Origin: Desmodesmus armatus
Lineage: Eukaryota > Chlorophyta > Chlorophyceae > Sphaeropleales > Scenedesmaceae
Direction of reading: 5' to 3'
Length of the DNA: 64,000 nt
NCBI GenBank assembly: GCA_007449985.2
Contig: VIIQ02000595.1
Location: 1 to 64,000, forward strand
Below are positions 23,458-36,238 of this stretch, in pieces. The notes under the pieces were generated by a model, which worked only from the letters and a program-made list of their open reading frames with translations, searched no databases and was not told the origin of the DNA. How positions within the stretch are numbered: position 1 is the stretch's first letter; every line of letters starts with the position of its first letter. Position numbers and translations under genes: made by a program.

Positions 23458-24477
23458 GGCTGATCTGGTACCTGTTCTGTTGGGCTCACGAGGAGTGTGT
23501 TGGCGGTTGCATGTCAATTGCATTGAGCAGTTTGGTTGCATGCTGATGCACATCAGCCCAATAGTGAGGTTTTGTGGTGGCCCAGATTGCTGCACCCCAG
23601 GTGTTGGTTGATTTGTTGGTGGTCACGCATTGTCAAGGCTGCACTTATTGTTACTCTTGCCTGCAAGACATTCTTGCTGCTTCAATTGTTGTTGTGAAAC
23701 CGTGGTGATATCACTCCTTGAAGCGTGGCCTGATTGCAATCAGGGTAAAGGCATGCTGTTTCTTTGGCATGCTGTGCTGTGCAGTGCGCTTTTCACTGTT
23801 TACGATGCACGTCGCGGGCTGCAATGGGTGGCCCTTGGTGAAATAGCGGTTTTTTCTTGCATGGTTGGTCAGCAGACCAATCAACAGCTTTGACTGCAAC
23901 AGTGCTTTCAGTCAGGCGGCAGCATTGTACTGAGCATTCTGTATAGCACTAGCATTTGTACAGGTGAGTGATGTGAGGAATGTTGGGTGATTCGTTGTGT
24001 TCAAAATGTATTGGCTGTACAATTGGAATACAGTTGCACCCCATGCCAGCTGGGCGGTGGTTGGTGGGTGGGATCCCATTCACTCTGTGATTCCTTCAAC
24101 GCAAAAAGCTGCTTGTGACGGTATTCCTCCAAGTGCGAGTGTATGTGCTACTTTCAACCATGTTGAAGAAAGAATGCAAAGGCATTGTCCACTTTGGCGG
24201 GAGTGCCAGCCTGACAAGTACAAGGTGTTTCCGCCCGTTGAGTCCGCTCGCAGCCCACCAGCTTCTTCGCTCACGCAAAAAACACAATCAGCTTATTTCA
24301 GCAACTTCTCACCAGTTCGGGGCCCAACCTGAGTGTGGATTTCAAACTGTGACTCAGTGATCGGTGGAGTCATTCATCAGCTGTGCATTTCTTGTATCTT
24401 TGTATCTTTGGTTTTAATGCTGCTCAATTCGTTGATACGACTCCTGTCCTCTGTAGACTGTCAACCCAAAAGCAGAC
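23458..24477. other. intergenic between genes B and C
   Basis: No supported gene. Parts of the first 150 bases resemble the region downstream of gene F (shared GTGGCCCA/GTGGCGGCCCA with TTGCTGCA), which suggests an old duplication of the flank. The last bases before 24478 share only a short AGCAGACATG context with genes D and F. Confidence 0.4.
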
Positions 24478-27444
24478 ATGGTGAGGGAGCAGAGCATGCT
24501 GTTGTGCAACAAACCATCACATACATCTTCACCTGCATCTCCCAATCAGCACTGTCTGGGTGGCGGTGTGTTGTGTTGTGTTATGTCTGCAGCCACATAA
24601 CAACAACTCCTCTGTAACCTTGTCCGCTGATGCATGCTGCTGCAGGTGGCCCCAGACCCAAACAGGAGCTGCAGCAGTTTTGCTGCGCTGCCAGAGGCCT
24701 TGACAGCTCAGATCCTGCAGCACGTGCCCCAGCAGCAGCGGCTGCAGCAGTGTGCCTTGACATGCAAGGCCTGGGCATCTGCTGCAGCACTGGCCACAGC
24801 CCATGTGGAACAGACGCTCCAAGCAGAAGGCCAGGCCATCCCGGCGTTTGAAAGCTGGCTTCAGAAGCACGCAGGACACCTTGAAAGCCTGCAGCTAACC
24901 CCCAGCTGCCATGAATTGACCTTGTACGGCGGCGATCAGCTGTCCTACAGGGACAGGTATGCACAGCATGATCTGCAGCTGCCCTGGGCCAAGCTGGCAA
25001 ACCTGCAGCGCCTGCAGCTGGAGCGCTTCATGTTAACTTTCCCAGGGGAAGGAGACAGTAGCGGCACCAACCATGGTGCTAGTGCTGGGGCCAGCGGCAG
25101 CAGCAGCAGCTGTGGGGTGGACACCCATGCTCCTGCAGCCCTGCTGCTGCCCAGCCTGCAGCACCTGCAGCTGTCCAAGGTTCAGCTTGTCAGCAGCAGC
25201 AGCCTGCTGCACCTGGCAGGTGCGCCGGGGCTCACCAGCCTGCAGATATCAGACATCAGCTTTTCGCAACTGCAGTTCTGCAGTGGGGAGGCTGATGAGA
25301 TTGTCAACAAAATATCCGCCGTGCAGCAGTTGGCAGCGGCCATTCCGGGCCTGCTGCAGCAGCTGCCACGGCTTGCTGTCCTGGAGCTGCCCGGCATGCC
25401 TATGTCTGCTGCAGCTTTGCAGCAACTGGGCGGCATGCAGGGGCTGCAGCAGGTGTTCTTCGAACACGTAAAGCACATGCCCACGTGCGACCTGCAGCAC
25501 CTACCCAGCAGCATCACACAGCTTCACATCATGGACAGGGCAGGATTCGGCTTTCATGGCCCCATCATGCCGCCACAACTGCAGCAGCTGGCAGGGCTGC
25601 TGCGGCTCGAGCTGCACTACTGTGCAGTGCCGCCAACAGTGCTGGGCGTTTTCACGCGCCTGCAGGCGCTGAAGCTGTTCTGCTGCAAGCTGCTGCCAGA
25701 GCCACCCGAACTTGATGACGATGACGAGCTTTATGGATATGAAACAGAAGGCACGGCAGCTCTGCTCGATGCACTGGCTGGCATGACGTGCCTGCAGGAC
25801 TTGGAGCTGTGCGTGGAAGAGCTCGATATAGTCAGCACAGCCCCGCAGCGCTTTGCGGCGCTGACTGCCTCCACCCAACTCACACGGCTAGCAATGAGCC
25901 TGTTGGACCGCAATCCCCTTGCGAAGGGTGCAGCGCAGCACATGTTGCCTGCAGGAAAACAGCTGCCTCTGCAGGAGTTGACAATCACCCCAGAGGTCTC
26001 AGATCGTGGCTGGCCCCTTGATGAGTGGTGCTTTGATGGCCCTGACATCCACAACATTGCCACATGCTGCACAAGGCTGCAGAAGCTGAGCATTGGCCAC
26101 AGCATGCGACCAGGTGCGGAGGCAAATGGAGGATAGCTCTGTTCCTGCGCTGCTTGCACACAAGGGGGGAGGGTGTTACTAAGGGCTTATTTCATGGCTG
26201 GGCGATACTTTGCAAACTGGGCAGACCACAAGGGTGGCAACATGTTGTTGGGGCTGTCGTCAGGTGCGGTGTGCATGCTAGCAAACTGCTTCCACTCCAT
26301 TTCTGATGCTGTGGTTGGTTGCAAATCACCTTCTACTGCAGCATACTCTCCGTGACACGCTTGCCTCCTGTGTTTTCAGGTGCGGACCTGTCAGGGCTGC
26401 TAGAGCTGCCGCAAAGCCTCCGCGCACTTTCTGTCGGGGGTGATGCCTTTGGAGATGCAGCAGCAGCTGTGCTAGGACAGCTTACGCAGCTGGACACCCT
26501 CACCTTGCACTTCACGGAAGGGTTGACAGATGCTGGGCTGGAGCAGCTGACCAACCTGGACCTTGGGCACTTGTCTGTTTCTGGTTCCAGCCTTTCCGAG
26601 GCCACCAGCCGTGCAGAGTATGGGAGGAAGAGAATCAATCTGAAGTGCGACTCTGGAAAGGTGAGGACCCTTACTGACTGATGGCTCAGAGGGCTGTGCT
26701 GTGGTGGTGCTGCGGTGGACTGCAGCAGCCAAGGTGCCTCTTGCTCTGTTGTGCAGCAGGGCTGTCCTGCAGCAGTGCCTTGACAGCCTGCCTGTCCACC
26801 AATATGGAAAGCCATGCTACCTGATGATCTGCATCAATGAGCAGTGACGTTGCTAGTGGGACAACCCACAAATAGCCTGTCATCATCAGGACTGGTCATC
26901 AGGACATGTACCTGCTCAATGCAACTCAAGTATCAACATGCTGCGGCAACAAGACTGAGTGACGCTCTTCCCTGTGACCCCCCTAGGGCAGTCCTGCTGT
27001 GGGTCACTGTGTCGCTGATGTTTCAGCAGGTGGAGATTGCCTGGCCGTTGCGACCCTCGCGCTCGCCCAGCTGCCTCACCCATGCTTCCTCACCCTGCTG
27101 CTGGATATCTGTGTTCCTGCTGCCGCTGCCGCCGCTGCCGCATGTCGCTGTTGCTGCTGCAGGGCTCAGTGCGCCAGCAGCTGGAGGAGCTTTGTGATCG
27201 CAGCCCGGTGTGCGCACCAGCCCGGCTCAAGAGGCTGAGGGAGGCCAATGAGCAGCTGCAGGCAGACAACAGACAGCTGTGCTCAGACAAGGAGCAGCTG
27301 CGCTCAGACATGGAGCAGCTGTGCTCAGACAAGGAGCAGCTGCAGGCTGAAGTGACAGCGCTGCGCATGCAACTTGAGCTCAGCCAGGCTCAGGTCATGC
27401 AGCAGCAGCTGAAGGCTGCACAAAGTGGTGACCTGCTGGGCTGA
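24478..27444 (+). CDS. F-box/LRR/coiled-coil protein, gene C
   Basis: Exons: 24478-24480 (ATG, then GTGAGG), 24646-26113, 26380-26660 and 27163-27444. Phases close to 2034 nt (677 aa), the longest of the family. The F-box-like segment is at residues about 12-55 (LPEALTAQILQHVPQQQRL). The LRR region covers most of the long exon and continues in GADLSGLLELPQSLRALSVG. The last exon has the conserved LCDRSPVCAPARLKRLREAN and about four heptad-like repeats (QLRSDMEQLCSDKEQL) forming a coiled coil. An in-frame ATG at 24634 could give MLLQVAPDP if the first intron were retained. TGTAA occurs at 27977 and 28138. The role in an SCF complex is inferred from the domain order. Confidence 0.82.
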
Positions 27445-28618
27445 TATGTTTTCCTGATAAGTTTCCTCAGCTCCTGATCTTGTTGTGCTTACAAAGGGTG
27501 CGGTAACTCATACGCTGTTCAGTGCGTGGCTCAGACTCCAGTGCTTGGCCACCACTTGCGTGCCGGTGCGCATCGATGGATCACGCGCTGTTTCGTCTGC
27601 ATTGCAGCGACCAAACGGTGTTGGCTGCATTGGTGCGCATGCTTGCGGTCAGGCAGCGTCATTCTTGCCCTTTGTTGAGTCGTCCCAGCATCGTTGCAGT
27701 CCTTGTGCTGTTGCGGAGTTGCTGGTTGTGTATGTATCAGGCAGTACTGTAAGCTGTTGCAATGTGGGCGGTAGCGTGCTTGCGCTTGGCATGCTATGCT
27801 ATGTGCACTTCAATGTGGCAGGACTGGACTGCAGAAGGCTCCAAGGTGACGCATCATCGTGCATGGTCAGCATGCCTCTGCTTTCCTTGTTGGGCCAGTG
27901 AGGAGTCATGTGGCTAGTTTGCTGACACAGCACTAGTCCTATGCTGGCGTTGTGGTGCACATTTGGATGACGTGCGTGTAACCGGCCCAGGCTGGCCAGC
28001 CTGGGCCCCATCATGGGGCTGCAAGGTCTCAGAGTCCAGCCTTTTCCTGGTGGTGCTATTGTGGCACTGGATTGATTGTGGCTGCTGCACATCAATGTCG
28101 GCATTGTTCACTTTTGTTTGTGTTTGAAATTGACAGGTGTAACACTAGTTGTTTCATCCCTTACCATGCGGGAATCTAGCAAAGATCTCCACTATGTTCT
28201 GTCTGATGTGCAAGTCTATGCCCACTCCTGAATCGTTGGAGGCCACACCTTGATTACCTGCAAGCAACGCGCGGGGCAAGCAGCAATGGTAGGCAGAGAA
28301 CTCTGGTGCACCAATACCATGAGTGCCAACCTGGCAGAGGGTGTGGATCCAACGCGGTTGGAGGGTCCGCTGGCAACTCACCAGCTTCGTCGTATCGTTC
28401 GAAATCTAAGTGCTTGCATTCATCTTGACAACTGCATTGAGCCCAACCTGATTGGCGGTTACAATTTCAAAACAGATCTGACGATCTTGACAAGAGTCTT
28501 TTAGTAAGTAGTGGAGTGAAGCAGCCCCCAACAGATCGCCTCAACACATACTCTGCTGTTTGACGCATCTTCTGAGACGGGTCGCTGCGTTGGAACATCA
28601 CTCACTGCAAGAGCAGAC
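27445..28618. other. intergenic between genes C and D
   Basis: Non-coding by eye. Almost the whole stretch from about 27486 is closely repeated at 35089-36235 between genes E and F. TGTAA motifs at 27977 and 28138 are possible poly(A) signals for gene C. Confidence 0.5.
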
Positions 28619-28621
28619 ATG
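27486..28621. repeat. segmental duplication, copy 1 (matches 35089-36238)
   Basis: Shared strings include GCTTGGCCACCA (27544 and 35146), GTTGAGTCGTCCCAGCATCG (27675 and 35282), CGTGTAACCGGCCCAGGCTGG (27975 and 35596), AAAGATCTCCACTAT (28180 and 35793) and ACGGGTCGCTGCGTTGGAAC (28577 and 36199). The offset is about 7.60 to 7.62 kb throughout, so the whole block was copied together. Confidence 0.85.
28134..28618 (+). promoter_or_regulatory. candidate conserved promoter and 5' flank of gene D
   Basis: About 485 bases upstream of the gene D ATG are nearly the same as those upstream of gene F (35727-36235), including the bases just before the start. Conservation can reflect recent duplication alone, so regulatory function is an inference. 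No TATA box was chosen. Confidence 0.35.
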
Positions 28622-31038
28622 GTGAGGGAGCATGCTTGCGCAATAGTGCACCAAGCAACACTGCCTGGTTGGTGCTGTGCTGTGTATTCAGCCACGCAGA
28701 ACCCATTTCTTTGCCTGCTGATGCATGCTGCTGCAGGTTGCCCCAAGTCCAAGCAGCGCCGCTGCACTTCCAGAGGCCCTGACAGCTCAGATCCTGCAGC
28801 ATGTGCCACAGCAGCAGCGGCTGCAGCAGTGTGCCTTGGCATGCAAGACCTGGACATCTGCTGCAGCACTGGCCACAGCCCATGTGGAGCAGCAGCTCAA
28901 ATCAGCTCAGGCCATCTCAGCATTTGAAAGCTGGCTTGAGCAGTATGCAGGACAGCTTGAAAGCCTGCAGCTGTCCCACAGCGACTTGCGAGTGATACAT
29001 GGCTTGCAGCTGCCCTAGGCCAAGCTGGCAAAGCTGCAGCGCCTGCAGCTTCAGGGGTTCAAGCTGCAGCTGCCTGGGGAAGAGGACAGTACTGGCACTC
29101 CTAGTGCTGGTTCTGAAGCCATGAGCAGCAGCAATTGTGGGGAGGGCACCCACAGTCCTGCACCGCTGCTGCTGCCCAGCCTGCAGCACCTAGAGGTGTC
29201 CAGCATTCAGCTCACAGGTGTCAGCAGCCTGCTTCAGCTTGCAGGAATGCCAGGGCGCACCAGCCTGAAGACCTGCAACATCAGCGTTGCACAGTTCTGC
29301 AGTGGGACGGCTGACCGTACTTCTGAAGCCGCCTTGCAGCAGGTGGCAGCGGCCAACCCGGGCCTGCTGCAGAAGCTGCCACGGCTTGCAGTCCTGGAGC
29401 TGCCCGGCATGCCCATGTCTGCTGCAGCCATGCAGCAGCTGGGCGGCATGCAGGGGCTGCAGGAGGTGTTCCTCAAACAGGTGGCCCACATGCCTGCATA
29501 CGACCTGCAGCACCTACCCAGCAGCATCACACAGCTGCAGTTCAAGGGCGACTTGCATGGTGGTGTGGGTCCCCAGCTTCCCCCACAGCTGCAGCAGCTC
29601 ACACGGCTGGTTAAGCTCCAACTGGAGTGCTGTGCCGTCCTGCCAGCTGTGCTGGGCTCCCTCACAGGCCTGCAGGAGCTGCAGCTGCAGTACTGCAGGC
29701 TGCTGCCTCACGATGAAGATGAAGATGTGGACACAGAAGCGACAGCAGCGCTGCTTGATGCGCTAGCCAAGCTGACGTGCCTGCAGGACCTGTGTCTGTC
29801 CTTGGAAGGCCTTGACACGGACAGCACAGCCCCACAGCGCTTTGCAGCCCTCACAGCTTCTACCCATCTCACGCAGCTGGTGTTGAACCCAGATGACTAC
29901 ACCCCTCTGGCAAAGGGTGCAGCGCAGTACATGTTTCCTGCAGGCAGGCAGTTACCCTTCCTGCAGGTGTTGACCATCAGCCCGATCGTTGACTGGCGGA
30001 CGGACTTTGGCACTGAAGACGAGTGGTGTTTGGATGGCCCTGACATCCAGAGCATCGCCACCTGCTGCACAGGGCTGAAGGAGCTCAGCATTGGCAACAG
30101 TGTACGACCAGGTGCGAGGATTTGAAGGCTGCCTTGTGGGGTTGTAAGGACGGCTGTCTTCCAGCTCTGCTTGCATCCTGTTCATGGAGTCAGACACGTA
30201 CTACAAGGGACACGAGAGCTATCACACTGCTTACCTGGTTGCGAAACCCACAGCTTGCAACACCTTTCCTTCTCCATGCTGCAGGTGCAGACCTTTCAGG
30301 GCTGCTGGAGCTGCCACAGAGCCTCTACGACCTTTCTGTTGGGGGTGAAGCCTTTGGTGATGCAGCAGTGCCTGTGCTGGTGCAAGTCACGCAGCTGCAA
30401 CGCCTGCGTGTGCACAACTCCCCAGGCTTCACAGATGCTGGCTTGCAGCAGTTGACTGACCTGGACCTTGTGCACTTGTGTGTGTATGGCTGCGCTCTCT
30501 CTGAGGCCGTATGCAAACAAGGCGCAGTGGAGCTCAACTTTGATTCTGTCGAGGTGAGATATGTTGACCACATCTGCACACAGCCGTGCTGCAGGTTGTG
30601 CTGTTGTGGGCTACAAATAGCCAAGGTACACGCAATACTGTATTGCAGCAGGAGTGTCCTGCAATGGCGCATCTTGCCTGCTGCACCCTACACTGAAGAT
30701 TTGGACGCAAGCTGCAGCACAGCAGGTTGTAGCATGCCATCAGGCTTGGACGCTGTGATCGCATGGTGGTGTTGACCGAGCGTCCACGCTTCTGTCACCG
30801 TTGTGCGCGTTGCTACGTGTCGGTGTTGCTGCTGCAGGGATCAGTGCAAGAGCAGCTGGAGGAGCTGTGTGACCTCAGCCCGGTATGCGCACCAGCCCGG
30901 CTCAGGAAGCAGAGAGAGGCCAACAAGCGGCTGCGGGCGAAGGTTGAATCACTGCACGGTCAGCTGCAGCGCAGCCAGACCCAGATTCGGTTGCTGCAGC
31001 AGCAGCTGAAGGCTGCGCAGGCAGCTGGCCAGGACTGA
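28619..31038 (+). pseudogene. F-box/LRR/coiled-coil gene D with premature stop
   Basis: Exons: 28619-28621 (ATG, then GTGAGG), 28737-30111, 30285-30553 and 30838-31038. Phases close to 1848 nt, equal to 615 aa if the stop is ignored. At 29016-29018 the codon is TAG, where genes C, E and F have TGG in the conserved LQLPW. This would end the protein after 94 residues, soon after the F-box. Downstream of that codon the frame is fully open and the splice sites are intact, so the lesion is recent. The LRR part is closest to gene E (shared SVDWRTD-like and GTEDEWCL segments). The coiled-coil exon is short and lacks the LRSDN heptads. Readthrough, RNA editing or a sequencing error are alternatives to a pseudogene. 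Confidence 0.75.
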
Positions 31039-32410
31039 TGTGAAATGTGTGTCACTACAATTACGAGTGGTGTCCTGCGGGCTCAGATGGGGTGGTGCTG
31101 TTTGTCTGTTGGTGTTGGCCCAACAGTGTGACTGAGTTAGGTTCAAGCCAGCATCCGGCTCAACTTGTTGCTCAGCACACATGAGGTGGTGCTGTGGCTT
31201 GGACAGCGGCGAAGCGGTGTTGGCTGCTGTGGTGTGCATGCTGGGGGTCACACACTTTCACAGCTGCATCAATGAAAAGTGTTGTCGGCACCACTACAGT
31301 CTTGACTGCGCACTTGTTGTTGGGACAGTGATTGCATGTGTGAGCTGTAGTGCATGTCGCCGTGGGTTGTTTGTACCATGAGAGGTTGCCTGCTTGTTGG
31401 TTTGAAGGTTGCTGTTTTGGCCCTTTTTGCCAGCACTGTTGCACAATAAAATTGCCTTGAGGAGTTTATATTGGTCACTTGTACAGTTGCCACATCGTTT
31501 TCATGTGATACATGGTTTGGCCAACATTCCAGTGTGTTCTGCTGCTGTTGTCTGCATGTCAAAAGAACTAGAATGTGTGCAGAAATCATCAGAATGTCCG
31601 TCTTGTTACTGCGGCCAGGCCGTGGGGTTTGTAGGCGTGCCTTTTTGGTTTTGACTGCTGTTTGTGAGGCACGGGCTGGGCAGGTCACACTGTGCGTGTA
31701 TGGCATGGTGGGTGGATCATCTTGGCTTCAACACTGTGTCTTGCTGCCCCGTGCTTGCAACCGAAACTGTGAGCGAGAGGGCCCGTCGGCTCACCTGACA
31801 ATGAAGCCTACCTGCATGGTGAGATATCAGACGCTGGGGTTGAAGCTGCAAAGATATGGGATGTGAGCTGCTGTCGGTTGGTGATATACTTGTTGGTGAT
31901 GTACCCTCACATATGACATCTTGAGGGCAGTACAAGACTTGTACTAGAAAAAAAAAGGCGGAACATGTGCAAACCTGTCTGTGAGTAGGGATGCTGCACA
32001 CCTCTTCCTACTGATGTACTGTCCATAGGACAATCTGCAAGGTCACCACAGTTATAGGCGCAGGAGGTGTCTCCTTTTCCTGTTGGGATTTTTGTTGGGA
32101 CTTTTTGACAGGCTGGCAGCCAGTTCCTGTAGACAGCCTGTCGGAACGTGCGACGCGATCAAGGTCAACAGTAATCCGTTTCATATTCTAAGTCACAAGA
32201 AGGCGTGCATTCAGCACTATGGCGAGCCCATCTGGATGGCGGTTGCAACTTCAAACAAGATCAACCGTGATAATGACAAAACAGCACTACCCGAAGCCAA
32301 TAGCCATCCCAACACTGCAAGATGTTGTGTTTGCACCACATTATTCCTTTTCTTGATTCGTGGCCACTGCTCACCTCTTGAATCCCCTGCTGAGGACTCT
32401 GCAGTGCAGC
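31039..32410. other. intergenic between genes D and E
   Basis: No supported gene. The stretch around 31190-31260 is a diverged version of the sequence downstream of genes C and E (shared GTGTTGGCTGC and GTGCATGCT). The rest has no recognised feature. Confidence 0.4.
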
Positions 32411-35085
32411 ATGGTGAGGGAAACCAACCGCTGTGCACATGCATCTATGCGCTATGCGCGCTGACAGCACTGTCCTGTCAAAGGTGATTGTGCCTGCAGC
32501 CAACACAATCATCACCCTGATTAATACTTGCCTGTTGCATGCTGCTGCAGGTTGCCCCAAGCCCAAACCCAAGCAGCGCAGCTGCACTTCCAGAGGCCCT
32601 GACAGCTCAGATCCTGCAGCATGTGCCACAGCAGCAGCGGCTGCAGCAATGTGCCTTGACATGCAAGGCCTGGGCATCTGCTGCAGCTCTGGCCACAGCC
32701 CATGTCCGGCAGAAGCTCCAAGCAGAAGGCGAGGCCATCCCGGCATTTGAAAGCTGGCTCCAGAAGCATGCAGGGCATCTTGAAAGCCTGCAGCTGTCCC
32801 ACAGCGATCTGTGTGTGAAAACTGACCTGCAGCTGCCGTGGGCCATGCTGGCAAAGCTGCAGCGGCTGCAGCTTGAGGACTTCGACATCAGGCTCCCTGG
32901 GGAAGATGACAGCAGCAGCAGCAGCAGCAGCAGCAGCTATAAGGAGGGCACACATGCTTCGGCACCCCTGCTGCTGCCCAGCCTGCAGCACCTAGAGCTG
33001 TCCAGGGTTGGGCTTGACAGCACTAGCAGCCTTCTGCAAGTCGCAGGAGCAGTGGGGCTTACCAGCTTGAAGACCCAAGACATCACGTTTGCGCAGTTCG
33101 GCCATGCGGCGGCTGCCAGCAGCTCTGAAGCGGCCGTGCAGGAGCTGGCAGCGGCCATTCTGGGCCTGCTGCAGCAGCTGCCGCGTCTTGCTGTCCTAGA
33201 GCTGTCCGGCCTGCCTATGTCGGATGCAGCTGTTCAGAAGCTGGGCAGCATGCAGGGGCTGCAGCAGGTGTCCTTCCAGCAGGGGGACTATATGCCTGCC
33301 TGCGACCTGCAGCACCTACCCAGCAGCATCACACAGCTGCAGTTCCGTGGCAACTTGTATGGATTCGGAGTGGGCGCCAGCCTTCCCCCACAGCTGCAGC
33401 AGCTCACAGGGTTGCTGCAGCTCAACCTTCAGTATTGTGTGGTCCAGCCAGCAGTGCTGGGCTCCCTCACAGGCCTGCAGGAGCTGCAGCTGCTGGCGTG
33501 CAGGCTTCCGGCCCTGCAAGACGATGATTGCGAATTCGACGCCGCAGGCACAGCAGCGCTGCTTGATGCACTATCCAAGCTGACGTGCCTGCAGGAGCTG
33601 TGTTTGTCCTTGAAAGGGCTGGATACGGTCAGCACAGCCCCACAGCGCTTCGCAGCCCTCACAGCATCCACCCGCCTCACACGGCTTATGTTGAACCCTG
33701 ATGACAAAATCCCGCTGCCGCAGGGTGCAGCGCAGCACATGTTTCCTGCAGGCAGGCAGCTACCCTTCCTGCAGGCGTTGACCATCAGCCCCAGTGTCGA
33801 CTGGCGGACGGACTTGGGCACCGAAGATGAATGGTGCTTGGAGGGCCCCGACATACACAACATTGCCACAAGCTGCACAAGGCTGCAGAAGCTGGACATT
33901 GGCCATAGTGTGCGACCAGGTGTGGATGCTTGAACGAGTGGCGCCTTTCCTGCGCTGTTATCCTGCACTGCTTGCGTCCTTTTGAAAGTTTGTGTCTGAC
34001 ATCAGCTATGTGGAAGCTGGCAGTTTAGCTGGTTGGTTGATAGTTGTGCTTGCCACCCCTGCATTCTTTCCGGCATGCACTGCAGGTTCAGACCTGTCGG
34101 GGCTGCTGGAGCTGCGACAGAGCATACACTACCTCTCCGTTGGAGGCGAAGCGTTTGGGGACGCAGCAATGCCTATGCTGGTGCAGCTCACGCAGCTGCG
34201 ATACCTATGCATTGACAAATCGCCCGGCTTTACAGATGCTGGGTTGCTACAACTGACGGGCCTGGACCTGGGTCGTTTGTACGTGTACGACTGTGCACTC
34301 ACTGATGCCATATGCGAAGATGAGTCTGTTCAGCTAAACCGGGATGCAGACAAGGTGAGTGGGTACACTGACTGGAATATCCACACAGCCGTGCCGCGTG
34401 ATGGTGTTGGTGTTGGTGGCGAAGAGCAGGGTGAGTACAGTACTATAGTGCAGCATGAGAGTGTCATGCAGCAAGCGCTCCTGCAACACAGGCTTCGGCG
34501 CAGGGGTGTCCTGCCGCAAGTGGCTCCTGCAATACAGCCATGCTGCATGTTGTGCTGGTGTGGGTCGCCAGCAGCCAGGGTGTATGCAGTAATGTCGTGC
34601 AGGACTCTCCTACAGGTGCCAATTTTTTAATGGTATACCGCCCGCACAGCAGCTTGTAGCATGTTCAACAGGCACATACTCTGCCATGGTGTGCTGTGCT
34701 GGCGCCTTTTCACGCGGGCTGATGCATGACGCTGTTGTTGCTGCAGGGCTCAGTGCAGGAGCAGCTGGAGGCGCTGTGTGACCTCAGCCCGGTGTGCGCA
34801 CCAGCCCGGCTCAGGAGGCAGAAGGAGGTCAATGAGCGGCTGCAGTCAGACAACACGCAGCTTCGGTCAGACAGCGTGCAGGTACGGTCAGACAACGCGC
34901 AGCTGCGGTCAGACAACATGCAGTTGAGGTTAGACAAGGAGGAGCTGGAGGCTGAAGTGTTGGCCTTGCGCATACAACTTGAGCTCAGCCAGGCTCAGGT
35001 CCAGCAGCTGAAGGCTGCACAAAGAGCGACCTGCAGGGCTGATGTGCTGCCTGTCAAATTTGCTCAGCTCCTGATTTTGTTGTGA
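32411..35085 (+). CDS. F-box/LRR/coiled-coil protein, gene E
   Basis: Exons: 32411-32413 (ATG, then GTGAGG), 32551-33919, 34086-34354 and 34747-35085. Phases close to 1980 nt (659 aa). The F-box-like motif is at residues about 13-55. A serine run (AGC repeats at about 32912-32936) interrupts the LRR region. The second LRR exon reads SDLSGLLELRQSIHYLSVGG. The coiled-coil exon carries the longest heptad series of the family (QLRSDNTQLRSDSVQVRSDN, then NAQLRSDNMQLRLDKEEL), encoded by 21 bp repeats. The tail after QQLKAAQR differs from the paralogues and is longer (about 27 residues ending AQLLILL). TGTAA at 35598 is a candidate poly(A) signal. The SCF substrate-receptor role is inferred from the domain order. 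Confidence 0.82.
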
Positions 35086-36235
35086 TGTGTGTGGAAGGGT
35101 GCAGTAAGTCATACGCGGTTCTTTGCGTGGCTCAAACTCCAGTTGCTTGGCCACCATTTGCGTGCCAGTGCGCATCGGTAGATCACACACTGTTTCGTCC
35201 GCATCGATATCGCAACGACCAAATGGTGTTGGCTGCATTGGTGCGCATGCTGTCGGTCACGCAGCGTCATTCTTGCCCTTTGTTGAGTCGTCCCAGCATC
35301 GCTGCAGTCCATGTTGGTGTTGCGGAGTTGCTGGTTGTGTATGTATTGGGCAGTACTGCAATCTGTTGCAATGTGGGCGGTAGCGTGCTTGCGGTTGGCA
35401 TGCTATGCTATGTGCACTTCAACGTGGCAGGACTGGACGGCAGAATTTCTGCCGGGCTTCAGGGTAACGCATCATCGTGCATGGTTGGTCAGCATGCCTC
35501 TGCTTGCCTTGTTTGGCCAGTGAGGAATCATGTGGCTAGTTTGGTGACACAGCACTAGTCCTATGCTGGCTTTTGGTGCACACTTGGGTGATGTGCGTGT
35601 AACCGGCCCAGGCTGGGGCTGCAAGGTCTCAGAATCCAGCCATTGCCTGGTGGTGCTATTGTGGCACTGAATTAATTGTTTCGCTGCTGCATATCAACCT
35701 CGGCCTTGCTCACTTTGTTTGGAATTGACAGGCGTAACCCTAGTTGTTTCATCCCATACCAAGCAATAATCCAGCTGGATCTTTGCTGCAGCAAAGATCT
35801 CCACTATATATGTCTGATGAGCAAGTCTACGCCCACTGTTGATTCGTTGGAGGCCTCAACCTGACACATTGATTACCTACAAGCAACACGCGGGGCAAGC
35901 AGCAATGGTATGCAGAAACTCTGGTCCGCCAGCAGTGAACATGAGTGCCAACCTGGCAGAGGGTGTTGATCAAACGCAGTTGGAGGGTCCGCTGGCAACT
36001 CAACATATTTATATTTTGTTCGGAATCAACGTGTTTGCGTTCATCTTGGCAACTACATTGAGCCCAACCTGATTGGCGGTTACAAATTCAAACCAGATCT
36101 GACGATCTTGACAAAGTGAGTCTCGCAAGAAGTGGAGTAATGCAGTCCCCAAAAGCTCGCCTCATCGCATAATCTGCTGCTTGAACCATCGTCTGAGACG
36201 GGTCGCTGCGTTGGAACATCACTGCAAGAGCAGAC
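35086..36235. other. intergenic between genes E and F
   Basis: Non-coding by eye. This is the second copy of the segmental duplication described at 27486-28621. It differs by small indels, for example an extra stretch around 35770-35790 and a shorter segment near 35610. Confidence 0.5.
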
Positions 36236-36238
36236 ATG
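35089..36238. repeat. segmental duplication, copy 2 (matches 27486-28621)
   Basis: See the matching strings listed for copy 1. It joins the 3' end of gene E to the start codon of gene F, just as copy 1 joins C to D. Confidence 0.85.
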
